DNA of 64,000 bases from Halisarca cf. caerulea (GCA_963170055.1 CAUJGJ010000444.1:4904618-4968617); one strand, 5' to 3'. Shown: positions 1-11,800, counted from the stretch's first letter. Numbers and translations are program-made. Notes: a model not told the origin generated them from the letters alone.

Positions 1-3
1 GTT

Positions 4-102
4 GCAAATATCTTAAAAACTAACTGAGTAACTTTCATTTAAAGCAAATTTCAGCTTAAACAATTATTCCAATGTCTCTTTAAAATGTTAACGTTGCTAA
101 AT
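4..102. repeat. Degenerate internal subrepeat GC(T)AAAT within the monomer
   Basis: Within the monomer the word GCAAAT occurs at 4-9 and 44-49, and GCTAAAT at 96-102. The first two are each followed a few bases later by CTTAAA (12-17 and 55-60), and both the first and third are preceded by GTT. The spacings are 40, 52 and, across the monomer junction, 41 bases. This could mean that the 133-bp unit grew from an older repeat of about 40-45 bp. The similarity outside these words is weak, so chance in AT-rich sequence cannot be excluded. Confidence 0.4.
87..95. other. Overlapping palindromes GTTAAC and AACGTT with the only CpG
   Basis: Positions 87-92 read GTTAAC (the HpaI site) and 90-95 read AACGTT; they overlap by three bases. 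The CG in the middle is the only CpG of the consensus monomer. It is kept in most copies, including the variants GTTAGCG, GATAGCG, AACGTGG and AACGGTG. The CpA version AACATTGC occurs in only 15 monomers, all between 9.2 and 31.1 kb. Because nearly every monomer has the GTTAAC site, HpaI digestion should give a 133-bp ladder. Confidence 0.85.
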
Positions 103-104
103 TT

Positions 105-127
105 AATTTTATCATAAGAATAAAATT
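105..127. repeat. Perfect 8-bp inverted repeat (dyad) in each monomer
   Basis: The arms are AATTTTAT (105-112) and ATAAAATT (120-127), separated by the 7-base loop CATAAGA; the arms are exact reverse complements. The element is present in nearly every monomer. Variants that break an arm are few: AACTTTAT (monomers near 9030, 10895, 15680, 16880), AATTATAT (near 14357, 23524, 36680, 39605), an ATCAAATT right arm (near 11311, 17292, 21675, 26455, 30840) and a GTAAAATT right arm in the TAAGAGTAAA subfamily. Loop variants (near 12897 and 14493) leave the arms intact. Short dyads are described in many centromeric satellites and can extrude hairpins or bind a dimeric protein; whether this one does is inference. 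Confidence 0.85.
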
Positions 128-931
128 GCCAAAGTTGCAAATATCTTAAAAACTGACTGAGTAACTTTTATTTAAAGCAAATTTCAGCTTAAACAACTAT
201 TCCAATGTCTCTTTAAAATGTTAACGTTGCTAAATTTAATTTTATCATAAGAATAAAATTGCCAATGTTGCAAATATCTTAAAAACTAACTGAGTAACTT
301 TCATTTAAAGCAAATTTCAGCTTAAACAATTATTCCAATGTCTCTTTAAAATGTTAACGTTGCTAAATTTAATTTTATCATAAGAATAAAATTGCCAAAG
401 TTGCAAATATCTTAAAAACTGACTGAGTAACTTTTATTTAAAGCAAATTTCAGCTTAAACAACTATTCCAATGTCTCTTTAAAATGTTAACGTTGCTAAA
501 TTTAATTTTATCATAAGAATAAAATGGCCAAAGTTGCAAATATCTTAAAAACTAACTGAGTAACTTTCATTTAAAGCAAATTTCAGCTTAAACAATTATT
601 CCAATGTCTCTTTAAAATGTTAACGTTGCTAAATTTAATTTTATCATAAGAATAAAATTGCCAAAGTTGCAAATATCTTAAAAACTGACTGAGTAACTTT
701 CATTTAAAGCAAATTTCAGCTTAAAAAAGTATTCCAATGTCTCTTTAAAATGTTAACGTTGCTAAATTTAATTTTATCATAAGAATAAAATTGCCAAAGT
801 TGCAAATATCTTAAAAACTGACTGAGTAACTTTCATTTAAAGCAAATTTCAGCTTAAAAAAGTATTCCAATGTCTCTTTAAAATGTTAACGTTGCTAAAT
901 TTAATTTTATCATAAGAATAAAATTGCCAAA

Positions 932-1731
932 GTTGCAAATATCTTAAAAACTGACTGAGTAACTTTTATTTAAAGCAAATTTCAGCTTAAACAACTATTC
1001 CAATGTCTCTTTAAAATGTTAACGTTGCTAAATTTAATTTTATCATAAGAATAAAATTGGCAAAGTTGCAAATATCTTAAAAACTGACTGAGTAACTTTC
1101 ATTTAAAGCAAATTTCAGCTTAAACAACTATTCCAATGTCTCTTTAAAATGATAGCGTTACTAAATTTAATTTTATCATAAGAATAAAATTGCCTAAAAT
1201 TACAAATATCTTAAAAACTGACTGAGTAACTTTCATTTAAAGCAAATTTCAGCTTAAACAATTATTCCAATGTCTCTTTAAAATGTTAACGTTGCTAAAT
1301 TTAATTTTATCATAAGAATAAAATTGCCAAAGTTGCAAATATCTTAAAAACTGACTGAGTAACTTTTATTTAAAGAAAATTTCAGCTTAAACAACTATTC
1401 CAATGTCTCTTTAAAATGTTAACGTTGCTAAATTTAATTTTATCATAAGAATAAAATTGGCAAAGTTGCAAATATCTTAAAAACTGACTGAGTAACTTTC
1501 ATTTAAAGCAAATTTCAGCTTAAACAACTATTCCAATGTCTCTTTAAAATGATAGCGTTACTAAATTTAATTTTATCATAAGAATAAAATTGCCTAAAAT
1601 TACAAATATCCTAAAAACTGACTGAGTAACTTTCATTTAAAGCAAATTTCAGCTTAAACAATTATTCCAATGTCTCTTTAAAATGTTAACGTTGCTAAAT
1701 TAAATTTTATCATAAGAATAAAATTGCCAAA
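932..1731. repeat. 400-bp trimer HOR, two tandem copies
   Basis: Copy 1 consists of units 932-1064, 1065-1198 (134 bp) and 1199-1331; copy 2 of units 1332-1464, 1465-1598 (134 bp) and 1599-1731. The middle unit of each carries GATAGCGTTAC (tag at 1151 and 1551) and the one-base-longer tail CCTAAAATTAC. The shift is exactly 400 bp, that is 3 x 133 + 1. Copy 2 has small differences, such as AAAGAAAATTT in its first unit and ATATCCTAAA in its third. Confidence 0.8.
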
Positions 1732-4700
1732 GTTGCAAATATCTTAAAAACTAACTGAGTAACTTTCATTTAAAGCAAATTTCATCTTAAACAATTATTC
1801 CAATGTCTCTTTAAAATGTTAACGTTGCTAAATTTAATTTTATCATAAGAATAAAATTGCCAAAGTTGCAAATATCTTAAAAACTGACTGAGTAACTTTC
1901 ATTTAAAGCAAATTTCAGCTTAAACAATTATTCTAATGTCTCTTTAAAATGTTAACGTTGCTAAATTTAATTTTATCATAAGAATAAAATTGCCAAAGTT
2001 GCAAATATCTTAAAAACTGACTGAGTAACTTTCATTTAAAGCAAATTTCAGCTTAAACAAGTTTTCCAATGTCTCTTTAAAATGTTAACGTTGCTAATTT
2101 TAATTTTATCATAAGAATAAAATTGCCAAAGTTGCAAATATCTTAAAAACTGACTGAGTAACTTTCATTTAAAGCAAATTTCAGCTTAAACAACTATTCC
2201 AATGTTTCTTTAAAATGTTAGCGTTTCTAAATTTAATTTTATCATAAGAATAAAATTGCCTAAAGTTACAAATATCTTAAAAACTGACTGAGTAACCTTC
2301 ATTTAAAGCAAATTTCAGCTTAAACAACTATTCCAATGTCTCTTTAAAATGTTAACGTTGCTAAATTTAATTTTATCATAAGAATAAAATTGGCAAAGTT
2401 GCAAATATCTTAAAAACTGACTGAGTAACTTTCATTTAAAGCAAATTTCAGCTTAAACAACTATTCCAATGTCTCTTTAAAATGATAGCGTTACTAAATT
2501 TAATTTTATCATAAGAATAAAATTGCCTAAAATTACAAATATCCTAAAAACTGACTGAGTAACTTTCATTTAAAGCAAATTTCAGCTTAAACAATTATTC
2601 CAATGTCTCTTTAAAATGTTAACGTTGCTAAATTTAATTTTATCATAAGAATAAAATTGCCAAAGTTGCAAATATCTTAAAAACTAACTGAGTAACTTTC
2701 ATTTAAAGCAAATTTCATCTTAAACAATTATTCCAATGTCTCTTTAAAATGTTAACGTTGCTAAATTTAATTTTATCATAAGAATAAAATTGCTAAAGTT
2801 GCAAATATCTTAAAAACTGACTGAGTAACTTTTATTTAAAGCAAATTTCAGCTTAAACAAATATTCCAATGTCTCTTTAAAATGTTAACGTTGCTAAATT
2901 TAATTTTATCATAAGAATAAAATTGCCAAAGTTGCAAATATCTTAAAAACTAACTGAGTAACTTTCATTTAAAGCAAATTTCAGCTTAAACAATTATTCT
3001 AATGTCTCTTTAAAATGTTAACGTTGCTAATTTTAATTTTATCATAAGAATAAAATTGCCAAAGTTGCAAATATCTTAAAAACTGACTGAGTAACTTTCA
3101 TTTAAAGCAAATTTCAGCTTAAACAACTATTCCAATGTTTCTTTAAAATGTTTGCGTTTCCAAATTTAATTTTATCATAAGAATAAAATTGCCTAAAGTT
3201 ACAAATATCTTAAAAACTGACTGAGTAACCTTCATTTAAAGCAAATTTCAGCTTAAACAACTATTCCAATGTCTCTTTAAAATGTTAACGTTGCTAAATT
3301 TAATTTTATCATAAGAATAAAATTGCCAAAGTTGCAAATATCTTAAAAACTGACTGAGTAACTTTCATTTAAAGCAAATTTCAGCTTAAACAAGTATTCC
3401 AATGTCTCTTTAAAATGTTAACGTTGCTAAATTTAATTTTATCATAAGAATAAAATTGCCTAAAGTTACAAATATCTTAAAAACTGACTGAGTAACTTTC
3501 ATTTAAAGCAAATTTCAGCTTAAACAACTATTCCAATGTTTCTTTAAAATGTTAGCGTTTCTAAATTTAATTTTATCATAAGAATAAAATTGCCTAAAGT
3601 TACAAATATCTTAAAAACTGACTGAGTAACCTTCATTTAAAGCAAATTTCAGCTTAAACAACTATTCCAATGTCTCTTTAAAATGTTAACGTTGCTAAAT
3701 TTAATTTTATCATAAGAATAAAATTGGCAAAGTTGCAAATATCTTAAAAACTGACTGAGTAACTTTCATTTAAAGCAAATTTCAGCTTAAACAACTATTC
3801 CAATGTCTCTTTAAAATGATAGCGTTACTAAATTTAATTTTATCATAAGAATAAAATTGCCTAAAATTACAAATATCCTAAAAACTGACTGAGTAACTTT
3901 CATTTAAAGCAAATTTCAGCTTAAACAATTATTCCAATGTCTCTTTAAAATGTTAACGTTGCTAAATTTAATTTTATCATAAGAATAAAATTGCCAAAGT
4001 TGCAAATATCTTAAAAACTAACTGAGTAACTTTCATTTAAAGCAAATTTCATCTTAAACAATTATTCCAATGTCTCTTTAAAATGTTAACGTTGCTAATT
4101 TTAATTTTATCATAAGAATAAAATTGCCAAAGTTGCAAATATCTTAAAAACTGACTGAGTAACTTTCATTTAAAGCAAATTTCAGCTTAAACAACTATTC
4201 CAATGTTTCTTTAAAATGTTAGCGTTTCCAAATTTAATTTTATCATAAGAATAAAATTGCCTAAAGTTACAAATATCTTAAAAACTGACTGAGTAACCTT
4301 CATTTAAAGCAAATTTCAGCTTAAACAACTATTCCAATGTCTCTTTAAAATGTTAACGTTGCTAAATTTAATTTTATCATAAGAATAAAATTGCCAAAGT
4401 TGCAAATATCTTAAAAACTGACTGAGTAACTTTCATTTAAAGCAAATTTCAGCTTAAACAAGTATTCCAATGTCTCTTTAAAATGTTAACGTTGCTAAAT
4501 TTAATTTTATCATAAGAATAAAATTGCCAAAGTTGCAAATATCTTAAAAACTGACTGAGTAACTTTCATTTAAAGCAAATTTCAGCTTAAACAACTATTC
4601 CAATGTCTCTTTAAAATATTAACGTTGCTAAATTTAATTTTATCATAAGAATAAAATTGCCAAAGTTGCAAATATCTTAAAAACTGACTGAGTAACTTTC

Positions 4701-6330
4701 ATTTAAAGCAAATTTCAGCTTAAACAACTATTCCAATGTTTCTTTAAAATGTTAGCGTTTCTAAATTTAATTTTATCATAAGAATAAAATTGCCTAAAGT
4801 TACAAATATCTTAAAAACTGACTGAGTAACCTTCATTTAAAGCAAATTTCAGCTTAAACAACTATTCCAATGTCTCTTTAAAATGTTAACGTTGCTAAAT
4901 TTAATTTTATCATAAGAATAAAATTGCCAAAGTTGCAAATATCTTAAAAACTGACTGAGTAACTTTCATTTAAAGCAAATTTCAGCTTAAACAACTATTC
5001 CAATGTCTCTTTAAAATGTTAACGTTGCTAAATTTAATTTTATCATAAGAATAAAATTGCCAAAGTTGCAAATATCTTAAAAACTGACTGAGTAACTTTC
5101 ATTTAAAGCAAATTTCAGCTTAAACAACTATTCCAATGTCTCTTTAAAATGTTAACGTTGCTAAATTTAATTTTATCATAAGAATAAAATTGCTAAAGTT
5201 GCAAATATCTTAAAACCTAACTGAGTAACTTTCATTTAAAGCAAATTTCAGCTTAAACAACTATTCCAACGTTTCTTTAAAATGTTAGCGTTTCTAAATT
5301 TAATTTTATCATAAGAATAAAATTGCCTAAAGTTACAAATATCTTAAAAACTGACTGAGTACTTTCATTTAAAGCAAATTTCAGCTTATACAACTATTCC
5401 AATGTCTCTTTAAAATGTTAACGTTGCTAAATTTAATTTTATCATAAGAATAAAATTTCCAAAGTTGCAAATATCTTAAAAACTGACTGAGTAACTTTCA
5501 TTTAAAGCAAATTTCAGCTTAAACAACTATTCCAATGTCTCTTTAAAATGATAGCGTTACTAAATTTAATTTTATCATAAGAATAAAATTGCCTAAAATT
5601 ACAAATATCCTAAAAACTGACTGAGTAACTTTCATTTAAAGCAAATTTCAGCTTAAACAATTATTCCAATGTCTCTTTAAAATGTTAACGTTGCTAAATT
5701 TAATTTTATCATAAGAATAAAATTGCCAAAGTTGCAAATATCTTAAAAACTAACTGAGTAACTTTCATTTAAAGCAAATTTCATCTTAAACAATTATTCC
5801 AATGTCTCTTTAAAATGTTAACGTTGCTAAATTTAATTTTATCATAAGAATAAAATTGCTAAAGTTGCAAATATCTTAAAAACTGACTGAGTAACTTTTA
5901 TTTAAAGCAAATTTCAGCTTAAACAACTATTCCAATGTCTCTTTAAAATGTTAACGTTGCTAAATTTAATTTTATCATAAGAATAAAATTGCCAAAGTTG
6001 CAAATATCTTAAAAACTAACTGAGTAACTTTCATTTAAAGCAAATTTCAGCTTAAACAATTATTCTAATGTCTCTTTAAAATGTTAACGTTGCTAAATTT
6101 AATTTTATCATAAGAATAAAATTGTTAAAGTTGCAAATATCTTAAAAACTGACTGAGTAACTTTCATTTAAAGCAAATTTCAGCTTAAACAAGTTTTCCA
6201 ATGTCTCTTTAAAATGTTAACGTTGCTAATTTTAATTTTATCATAAGAATAAAATTGCCAAAGTTGCAAATATCTTAAAAACTGACTGAGTAACTTTCAT
6301 TTAAAGCAAATTTCAGCTTAAACAACTATT
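1465..6330. repeat. GATAGCGTTAC-tagged HOR with variable spacing
   Basis: The rare variant GATAGCGTTAC recurs at 1551, 2484, 3818 and 5550 (plus 1151 in the preceding trimer), followed each time by a CCTAAAATTACAAATATCC unit and then by a unit carrying TTTCATCTTAAAC (at about 1783, 2716, 4050 and 5782). Spacings between tags are 933, 1334 and 1732 bp, that is 7, 10 and 13 monomers with a few extra single bases from 134-bp units. The same leading three- to four-monomer module is therefore followed by different numbers of other monomers. Segment 5550-6064 matches 2484-2998 at a shift of 3066 bp, and 6065-6350 instead matches 1933-2218 at a shift of 4132 bp. Confidence 0.75.
4205..5549. repeat. 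Ten-monomer HOR block, copy 1 (pairs with 7535-8879)
   Basis: This block matches 7535-8879 at a constant shift of 3330 bp (25 monomers + 5). Shared rare markers include AGCGTTTCCA (4221 and 7551), TATTAACG (4617 and 7947), AACCTTC (4830 and 8160), CCAACGTTTC (5266 and 8596), the one-base-short GAGTACTTTC (5361 and 8691) and AAATTTCCAAAG (about 5455 and 8785). I noticed only scattered differences, such as CTTATACAAC at 5386. The match ends at 5550, where this copy has GATAGCGTTAC and the other has GTTAACGTTGC. Confidence 0.82.
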
Positions 6331-6335
6331 CCAAT

Positions 6336-7534
6336 GTTTCTTTAAAATGTTAGCGTTTCCAAATTTAATTTTATCATAAGAATAAAATTGCCTAAAGTTA
6401 CAAATATCTTAAAAACTGACTGAGTAACCTTCATTTAAAGCAAATTTCAGCTTAAACAACTATTCCAATGTCTCTTTAAAATGTTAACGTTGCTAAATTT
6501 AATTTTATCATAAGAATAAAATTGCCAAAGTTGCAAATATCTTAAAAACTGACTGAGTAACTTTCATTTAAAGCAAATTTCAGCTTAAACAAGTATTCCA
6601 ATGTCTCTTTAAAATGTTAACGTTGCTAAATTTAATTTTATCATAAGAATAAAATTGCCAAAGTTGCAAATATCTTAAAAACTGACTGAGTAACTTTCAT
6701 TTAAAGCAAATTTCAGCTTAAACAAGTATTCCAATGTCTCTTTAAAATGTTAACGTTGCTAAATTTAATTTTATCATAAGAATAAAATTGCAAAAGTTGC
6801 AAATATCTTAAAAACTGACTGAGTAACTTTCATTTAAAGCAAATTTCAGCTTAAACAACTATTCCAATGTCTCTTTAAAATATTAACGTTGCTAAATTTA
6901 ATTTTATCATAAGAATAAAATTGCCAAAGTTGCAAATATCTTAAAAACTGACTGAGTAACTTTCATTTAAAGCAAATTTCAGCTTAAACAACTATTCCAA
7001 TGTTTCTTTAAAATGTTAGCGTTTCTAAATTTAATTTTATCATAAGAATAAAATTGCCTAAAGTTACAAATATCTTAAAAACTGACTGAGTAACCTTCAT
7101 TTAAAGCAAATTTCAGCTTAAACAACTATTCCAATGTCTCTTTAAAATGTTAACGTTGCTAAATTTAATTTTATCATAAGAATAAAATTGCCAAAGTTGC
7201 AAATATCTTAAAAACTGACTGAGTAACTTTCATTTAAAGCAAATTTCAGCTTAAACAACTATTCCAATGTCTCTTTAAAATGTTAACGTTGCTAAATTTA
7301 ATTTTATCATAAGAATAAAATTGCCAAAGTTGCAAATATCTTAAAAACTGACTGAGTAACTTTCATTTAAAGCAAATTTCAGCTTAAACAACTATTCCAA
7401 TGTCTCTTTAAAATGTTAACGTTGCTAAATTTAATTTTATCATAAGAATAAAATTGCCAAAGTTGCAAATATCTTAAAACCTAACTGAGTAACTTTCATT
7501 TAAAGCAAATTTCAGCTTAAACAACTATTCCAAC
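6336..7534. repeat. HOR block, copy 2, with one extra monomer
   Basis: This matches copy 1 at a shift of 2131 bp up to about 6660 (AACCTTC at 4297 and 6428; AGTATT at 4461 and 6592) and then at 2264 bp (TATTAACG at 4617 and 6881; CCAACG at 5266 and 7530). The change is exactly 133 bp, so one monomer was gained here: the CAAGTATTCC monomer is present twice in a row (near 6590 and 6723) where copy 1 has it once. Relative to the following copy 3 the shift is 1199 bp before and 1066 bp after the same point, so copy 3 agrees with copy 1. Confidence 0.8.
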
Positions 7535-8879
7535 GTTTCTTTAAAATGTTAGCGTTTCCAAATTTAATTTTATCATAAGAATAAAATTGCCTAAAGTTAC
7601 AAATATCTTAAAAACTGACTGAGTAACCTTCATTTAAAGCAAATTTCAGCTTAAACAACTATTCCAATGTCTCTTTAAAATGTTAACGTTGCTAAATTTA
7701 ATTTTATCATAAGAATAAAATTGCCAAAGTTGCAAATATCTTAAAAACTGACTGAGTAACTTTCATTTAAAGCAAATTTCAGCTTAAACAAGTATTCCAA
7801 TGTCTCTTTAAAATGTTAACGTTGCTAAATTTAATTTTATCATAAGAATAAAATTGCCAAAGTTGCAAATATCTTAAAAACTGACTGAGTAACTTTCATT
7901 TAAAGCAAATTTCAGCTTAAACAACTATTCCAATGTCTCTTTAAAATATTAACGTTGCTAAATTTAATTTTATCATAAGAATAAAATTGCCAAAGTTGCA
8001 AATATCTTAAAAACTGACTGAGTAACTTTCATTTAAAGCAAATTTCAGCTTAAACAACTATTCCAATGTTTCTTTAAAATGTTAGCGTTTCTAAATTTAA
8101 TTTTATCATAAGAATAAAATTGCCTAAAGTTACAAATATCTTAAAAACTGACTGAGTAACCTTCATTTAAAGCAAATTTCAGCTTAAACAACTATTCCAA
8201 TGTCTCTTTAAAATGTTAACGTTGCTAAATTTAATTTTATCATAAGAATAAAATTGCCAAAGTTGCAAATATCTTAAAAACTGACTGAGTAACTTTCATT
8301 TAAAGCAAATTTCAGCTTAAACAACTATTCCAATGTCTCTTTAAAATGTTAACGTTGCTAAATTTAATTTTATCATAAGAATAAAATTGCCAAAGTTGCA
8401 AATATCTTAAAAACTGACTGAGTAACTTTCATTTAAAGCAAATTTCAGCTTAAACAACTATTCCAATGTCTCTTTAAAATGTTAACGTTGCTAAATTTAA
8501 TTTTATCATAAGAATAAAATTGCTAAAGTTGCAAATATCTTAAAACCTAACTGAGTAACTTTCATTTAAAGCAAATTTCAGCTTAAACAACTATTCCAAC
8601 GTTTCTTTAAAATGTTAGCGTTTCTAAATTTAATTTTATCATAAGAATAAAATTGCCTAAAGTTACAAATATCTTAAAAACTGACTGAGTACTTTCATTT
8701 AAAGCAAATTTCAGCTTAAACAACTATTCCAATGTCTCTTTAAAATGTTAACGTTGCTAAATTTAATTTTATCATAAGAATAAAATTTCCAAAGTTGCAA
8801 ATATCTTAAAAACTGACTGAGTAACTTTCATTTAAAGCAAATTTCAGCTTAAACAACTATTCCAATGTCTCTTTAAAAT
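7535..8879. repeat. Ten-monomer HOR block, copy 3
   Basis: This is the right-hand partner of 4205-5549 (shift 3330 bp) and follows copy 2 directly in tandem (shift 1066 bp, 8 monomers + 2, for TATTAACG at 6881 and 7947 and for CCAACG at 7530 and 8596). It begins in the monomer with CCAACGTTTC (7530) followed by AGCGTTTCCA (7551). It ends near 8880, after the AAATTTCCAAAG tail, where the sequence passes into the GCTAATTTT-rich subfamily. Confidence 0.8.
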
Positions 8880-11800
8880 GTTAACGTTGCTAAATTTAAT
8901 TTTATCATAAGAATAAAATTGCCAAAGTTGCAAATATCTTAAAAACTGACTGAGTAACTTTCATTTAAAGCAAACTTCAGCTTAAACAAGTATTCCAATG
9001 TCTCTTTAAAATGTTAACGTTGCTAATTTTAACTTTATCATAAGAATAAAATTGCCAAAGTTGCAAATATCTTAAAAACTGACTGAGTAACTTTCATTTA
9101 AAGCAAATTTCAGCTTAAAGAACTATTCCAATGTCTCTTTAAAATGTTAACGTTGCTAATTTTAATTTTATCATAAGAATAAAATTGCTAAAGTTGCAAA
9201 TATTTTAAAAACTAACTGAGTAACTTTCATTTAAAGCAAATTTCAAATTAAACAACTATTCCAATGTCTCTTTAAAATGTTAACATTGCTAATTTTAATT
9301 TTATCATAAGAATAAAATTACCAAAGTTGCAAATATCTTAAAAACTAACTGAGTAACTTTCATTTAAAGCAAATTTCAGCTTAAACAATTATTCCAATGT
9401 CTCTTTAAAATGTTAACGTTGCTAAATTTAATTTTATCATAAGAATAAAATTGGAATAGTTGCAAATATCTTAAAAACTGACTGAGTAACTTTCATTTAA
9501 AGCAAATTTCAGCTTAAACAATTATTCCAATGTCTCTTTAAAATGTTAACGGTGCTAAATTTAATTTTATCATAAGAATAAAATTGCTAAAGTTGCAAAT
9601 ATCTTAAAACCTAACTGAGTAACTTTCATTTAAAGCAAATTTCAGCTTAAACAACTATTCCAATGTCTCTTTAAAATGTTAGCGTTGCTAAATTTAATTT
9701 TATCATAAGAATAAAATTGCCTAAAGTTACAAATATCTTAAAAACGGACTGAGTAACTTTCATTTAAAGCAAATTTCAGCTTAAACAACTATTCCAATGT
9801 CTCTTTAAAATGTTAACGTTGCTAAATTTAATTTTATCATAAGAATAAAATTGCCAAAGTTGCAAATATCTTAAAAACTGACTTTGTAACTTTCATTTAA
9901 AGCAAATTTCAGCTTAAACAAGTATTCCAATTTCTCTTTAAAATGTTAACGTTGCTAAATTTAATTTTATCATAAGAATAAAATTGCCAAAGTTGCAAAT
10001 ATCTTAAAAACTGACTGAGTAACTTTCATTTAAAGCAAATTTCAGCTTAAACAACTATTCCAATGTCTCTTTAAAATGTTAACGTTGCTAAATTTAATTT
10101 TATCAAAAGAATAAAATTGCCAAAGTTGCAAATATCTTAAAAACTATCTGAGTAACTTTCATTTAAAGCAAATTTCAGCTTAAACAACTATTCCAATGTC
10201 TGTTTAAAATGTTAGCGTTGCTAAATTTAATTTTATCATAAGAAAAAAATTGCCTAAAGTTACAAATTTCTTAAAAACTGACTGAGTAACTTTCATTTAA
10301 AGCAAATTTCAGCTTAAACAACTATTCCAATGTCTCTTTAAAATGTTAACGTTGCTAAATTTAATTTTATCATAAGAATAAAATTGCCAAAGTTGCATAT
10401 ATCTTAAAAACTGACTGAGTAACTTTCATTTAAAGCAAATTTCAGCTTAAACAACTATTCCAATGTCTCTTTAAAATGTTAACGTTGCTAAATTTAATTT
10501 TATCATAAGAATAAAATTGCCAAAGTTGCAAATATCTTAAAAACTGACTGAGTAACTTTCATTTAAAGCAAACTTCAGCTTAAACAAGTATTCCAATGTC
10601 TCTTTAAAATGTTAACGTTGCTAAATTAAATTTTATCATAAGAATAAAATTGCTAAAGTTGCAAATATCTTAAAACCTAACTGAGTAACTTTCATTTAAA
10701 GCAAATTTCAGCTTAAACAACTATTCCAATGTTTCTTTAAAATGTTAGCGTTGCTAAATTTAATTTTATCATAAGAATAAAATTGCCTAAAGTTACAAAT
10801 ATCTTAAAAACTGACTGAGTAACTTTCATTTAAAGCAAACTTCAGCTTAAACAATAATTCCAATGTCTCTTTAAAATGTTAACGTTGCTAATTTTAACTT
10901 TATCATAAGAATAAAATTGCCAAAGTTGCAAATATCTTAAAAACTGACTGAGTAACTTTCATTTAAAGCAAATTTCAGCTTAAAGAACTATTCCAATGTC
11001 TCTTTAAAATGTTAACGTTGCTAATTTTAATTTTATCATAAGAATAAAATTGCTAAAGTTGCAAATATTTTAAAAACTAACTGAGTAACTTTCATTTAAA
11101 GCAAATTTCAGCTTAAACAACTATTCCAATGTCTCTTTAAAATGTTAACATTGCTAATTTTAATTTTATCATAAGAATAAAATTACCAAAGTTGCAAATA
11201 TCTTAAAAACTAACTGAGTAACTTTCATTTAAAGCAAATTTCAGCTTAAAATACTATTCCAATGTCTCTTTAAAATGTTAACGTTGCTAAATTTAATTTT
11301 ATCATAAGAATCAAATTGCCAAAGTTGCAAATATCTTAAAAACTGACTGAGTAACTTTCATTTAAAGCAAATTTCAGCTTAAAGAACTATTCCAATGTCT
11401 CTTTAAAATGTTAACGTTGCTAATTTTAATTTTATCATAAGAATAAAATTGCTAAAGTTGCAAATATTTTAAAAACTAACTGAGTAACTTTCATTTAAAG
11501 CAAATTTCAGCTTAAACAACTATTCCAATGTCTCTTTAAAATGTTAACATTGCTAATTTTAATTTTATCATAAGAATAAAATTACCAAAGTTGCAAATAT
11601 CTTAAAAACTAACTGAGTAACTTTCATTTAAAGCAAATTTCAGCTTAAACAATTATTCCAATGTCTCTTTAAAATGTTAACGTTGCTAAATTTAATTTTA
11701 TCATAAGAATAAAATTGCCAAAGTTGCAAATATCTTAAAAACTGACTGAGTAACTTTCATTTAAAGCAAATTTCAGCTTAAACAATTATTCCAATGTCTC

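Larger units (their letters stand above)
1..133. repeat. Reference monomer (unit 1 of the satellite)
   Basis: This first unit is used as the coordinate frame for all within-monomer positions. Landmarks: GTTGCAAAT at 1-9; an A5 run at 14-18; GACTGAG or AACTGAG around 21-27 (this copy has the AACTAAC form); CATTTAAAGC at 36-45; TTTCAGCTTAAA at 49-60; a variable hexamer at 61-66 (CAATTA here, CAACTA most often, also CAAGTA); TTCCAATGTCTC at 67-78; GTTAACGTT at 87-95; GCTAAATTT or GCTAATTTT at 96-104; an 8-bp inverted repeat at 105-112 and 120-127; and a variable tail at 127-131 with GCC, GCT, ACC, GGC or GCCT before the closing AAA. At 133 bp it is shorter than the 147 bp wrapped by a canonical nucleosome core. 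Confidence 0.95.
1..532. repeat. 266-bp dimer HOR, two copies
   Basis: Units alternate between a form with AACTAAC, CTTTCATTT and CAATTA and a form with AACTGAC, CTTTTATTT and CAACTA. Dimer 1 is 1-266 and dimer 2 is 267-532. The copies differ at few positions, for example GCCAAT at the end of unit 2 and ATGGCC at the end of unit 4. Unit 5 (533-665) starts a third dimer, but unit 6 (666-798) has a different AAAAAGTA variant shared with unit 7 (799-931), so the dimer pattern stops there. Confidence 0.75.

Noticed and set aside
44..57. Hairpin AAGC...GCTT around the AAATTTCA loop
   Set aside because: The stem is only four base pairs before a mismatch, too weak to separate from chance. The 8-bp dyad at 105-127 is the better candidate.
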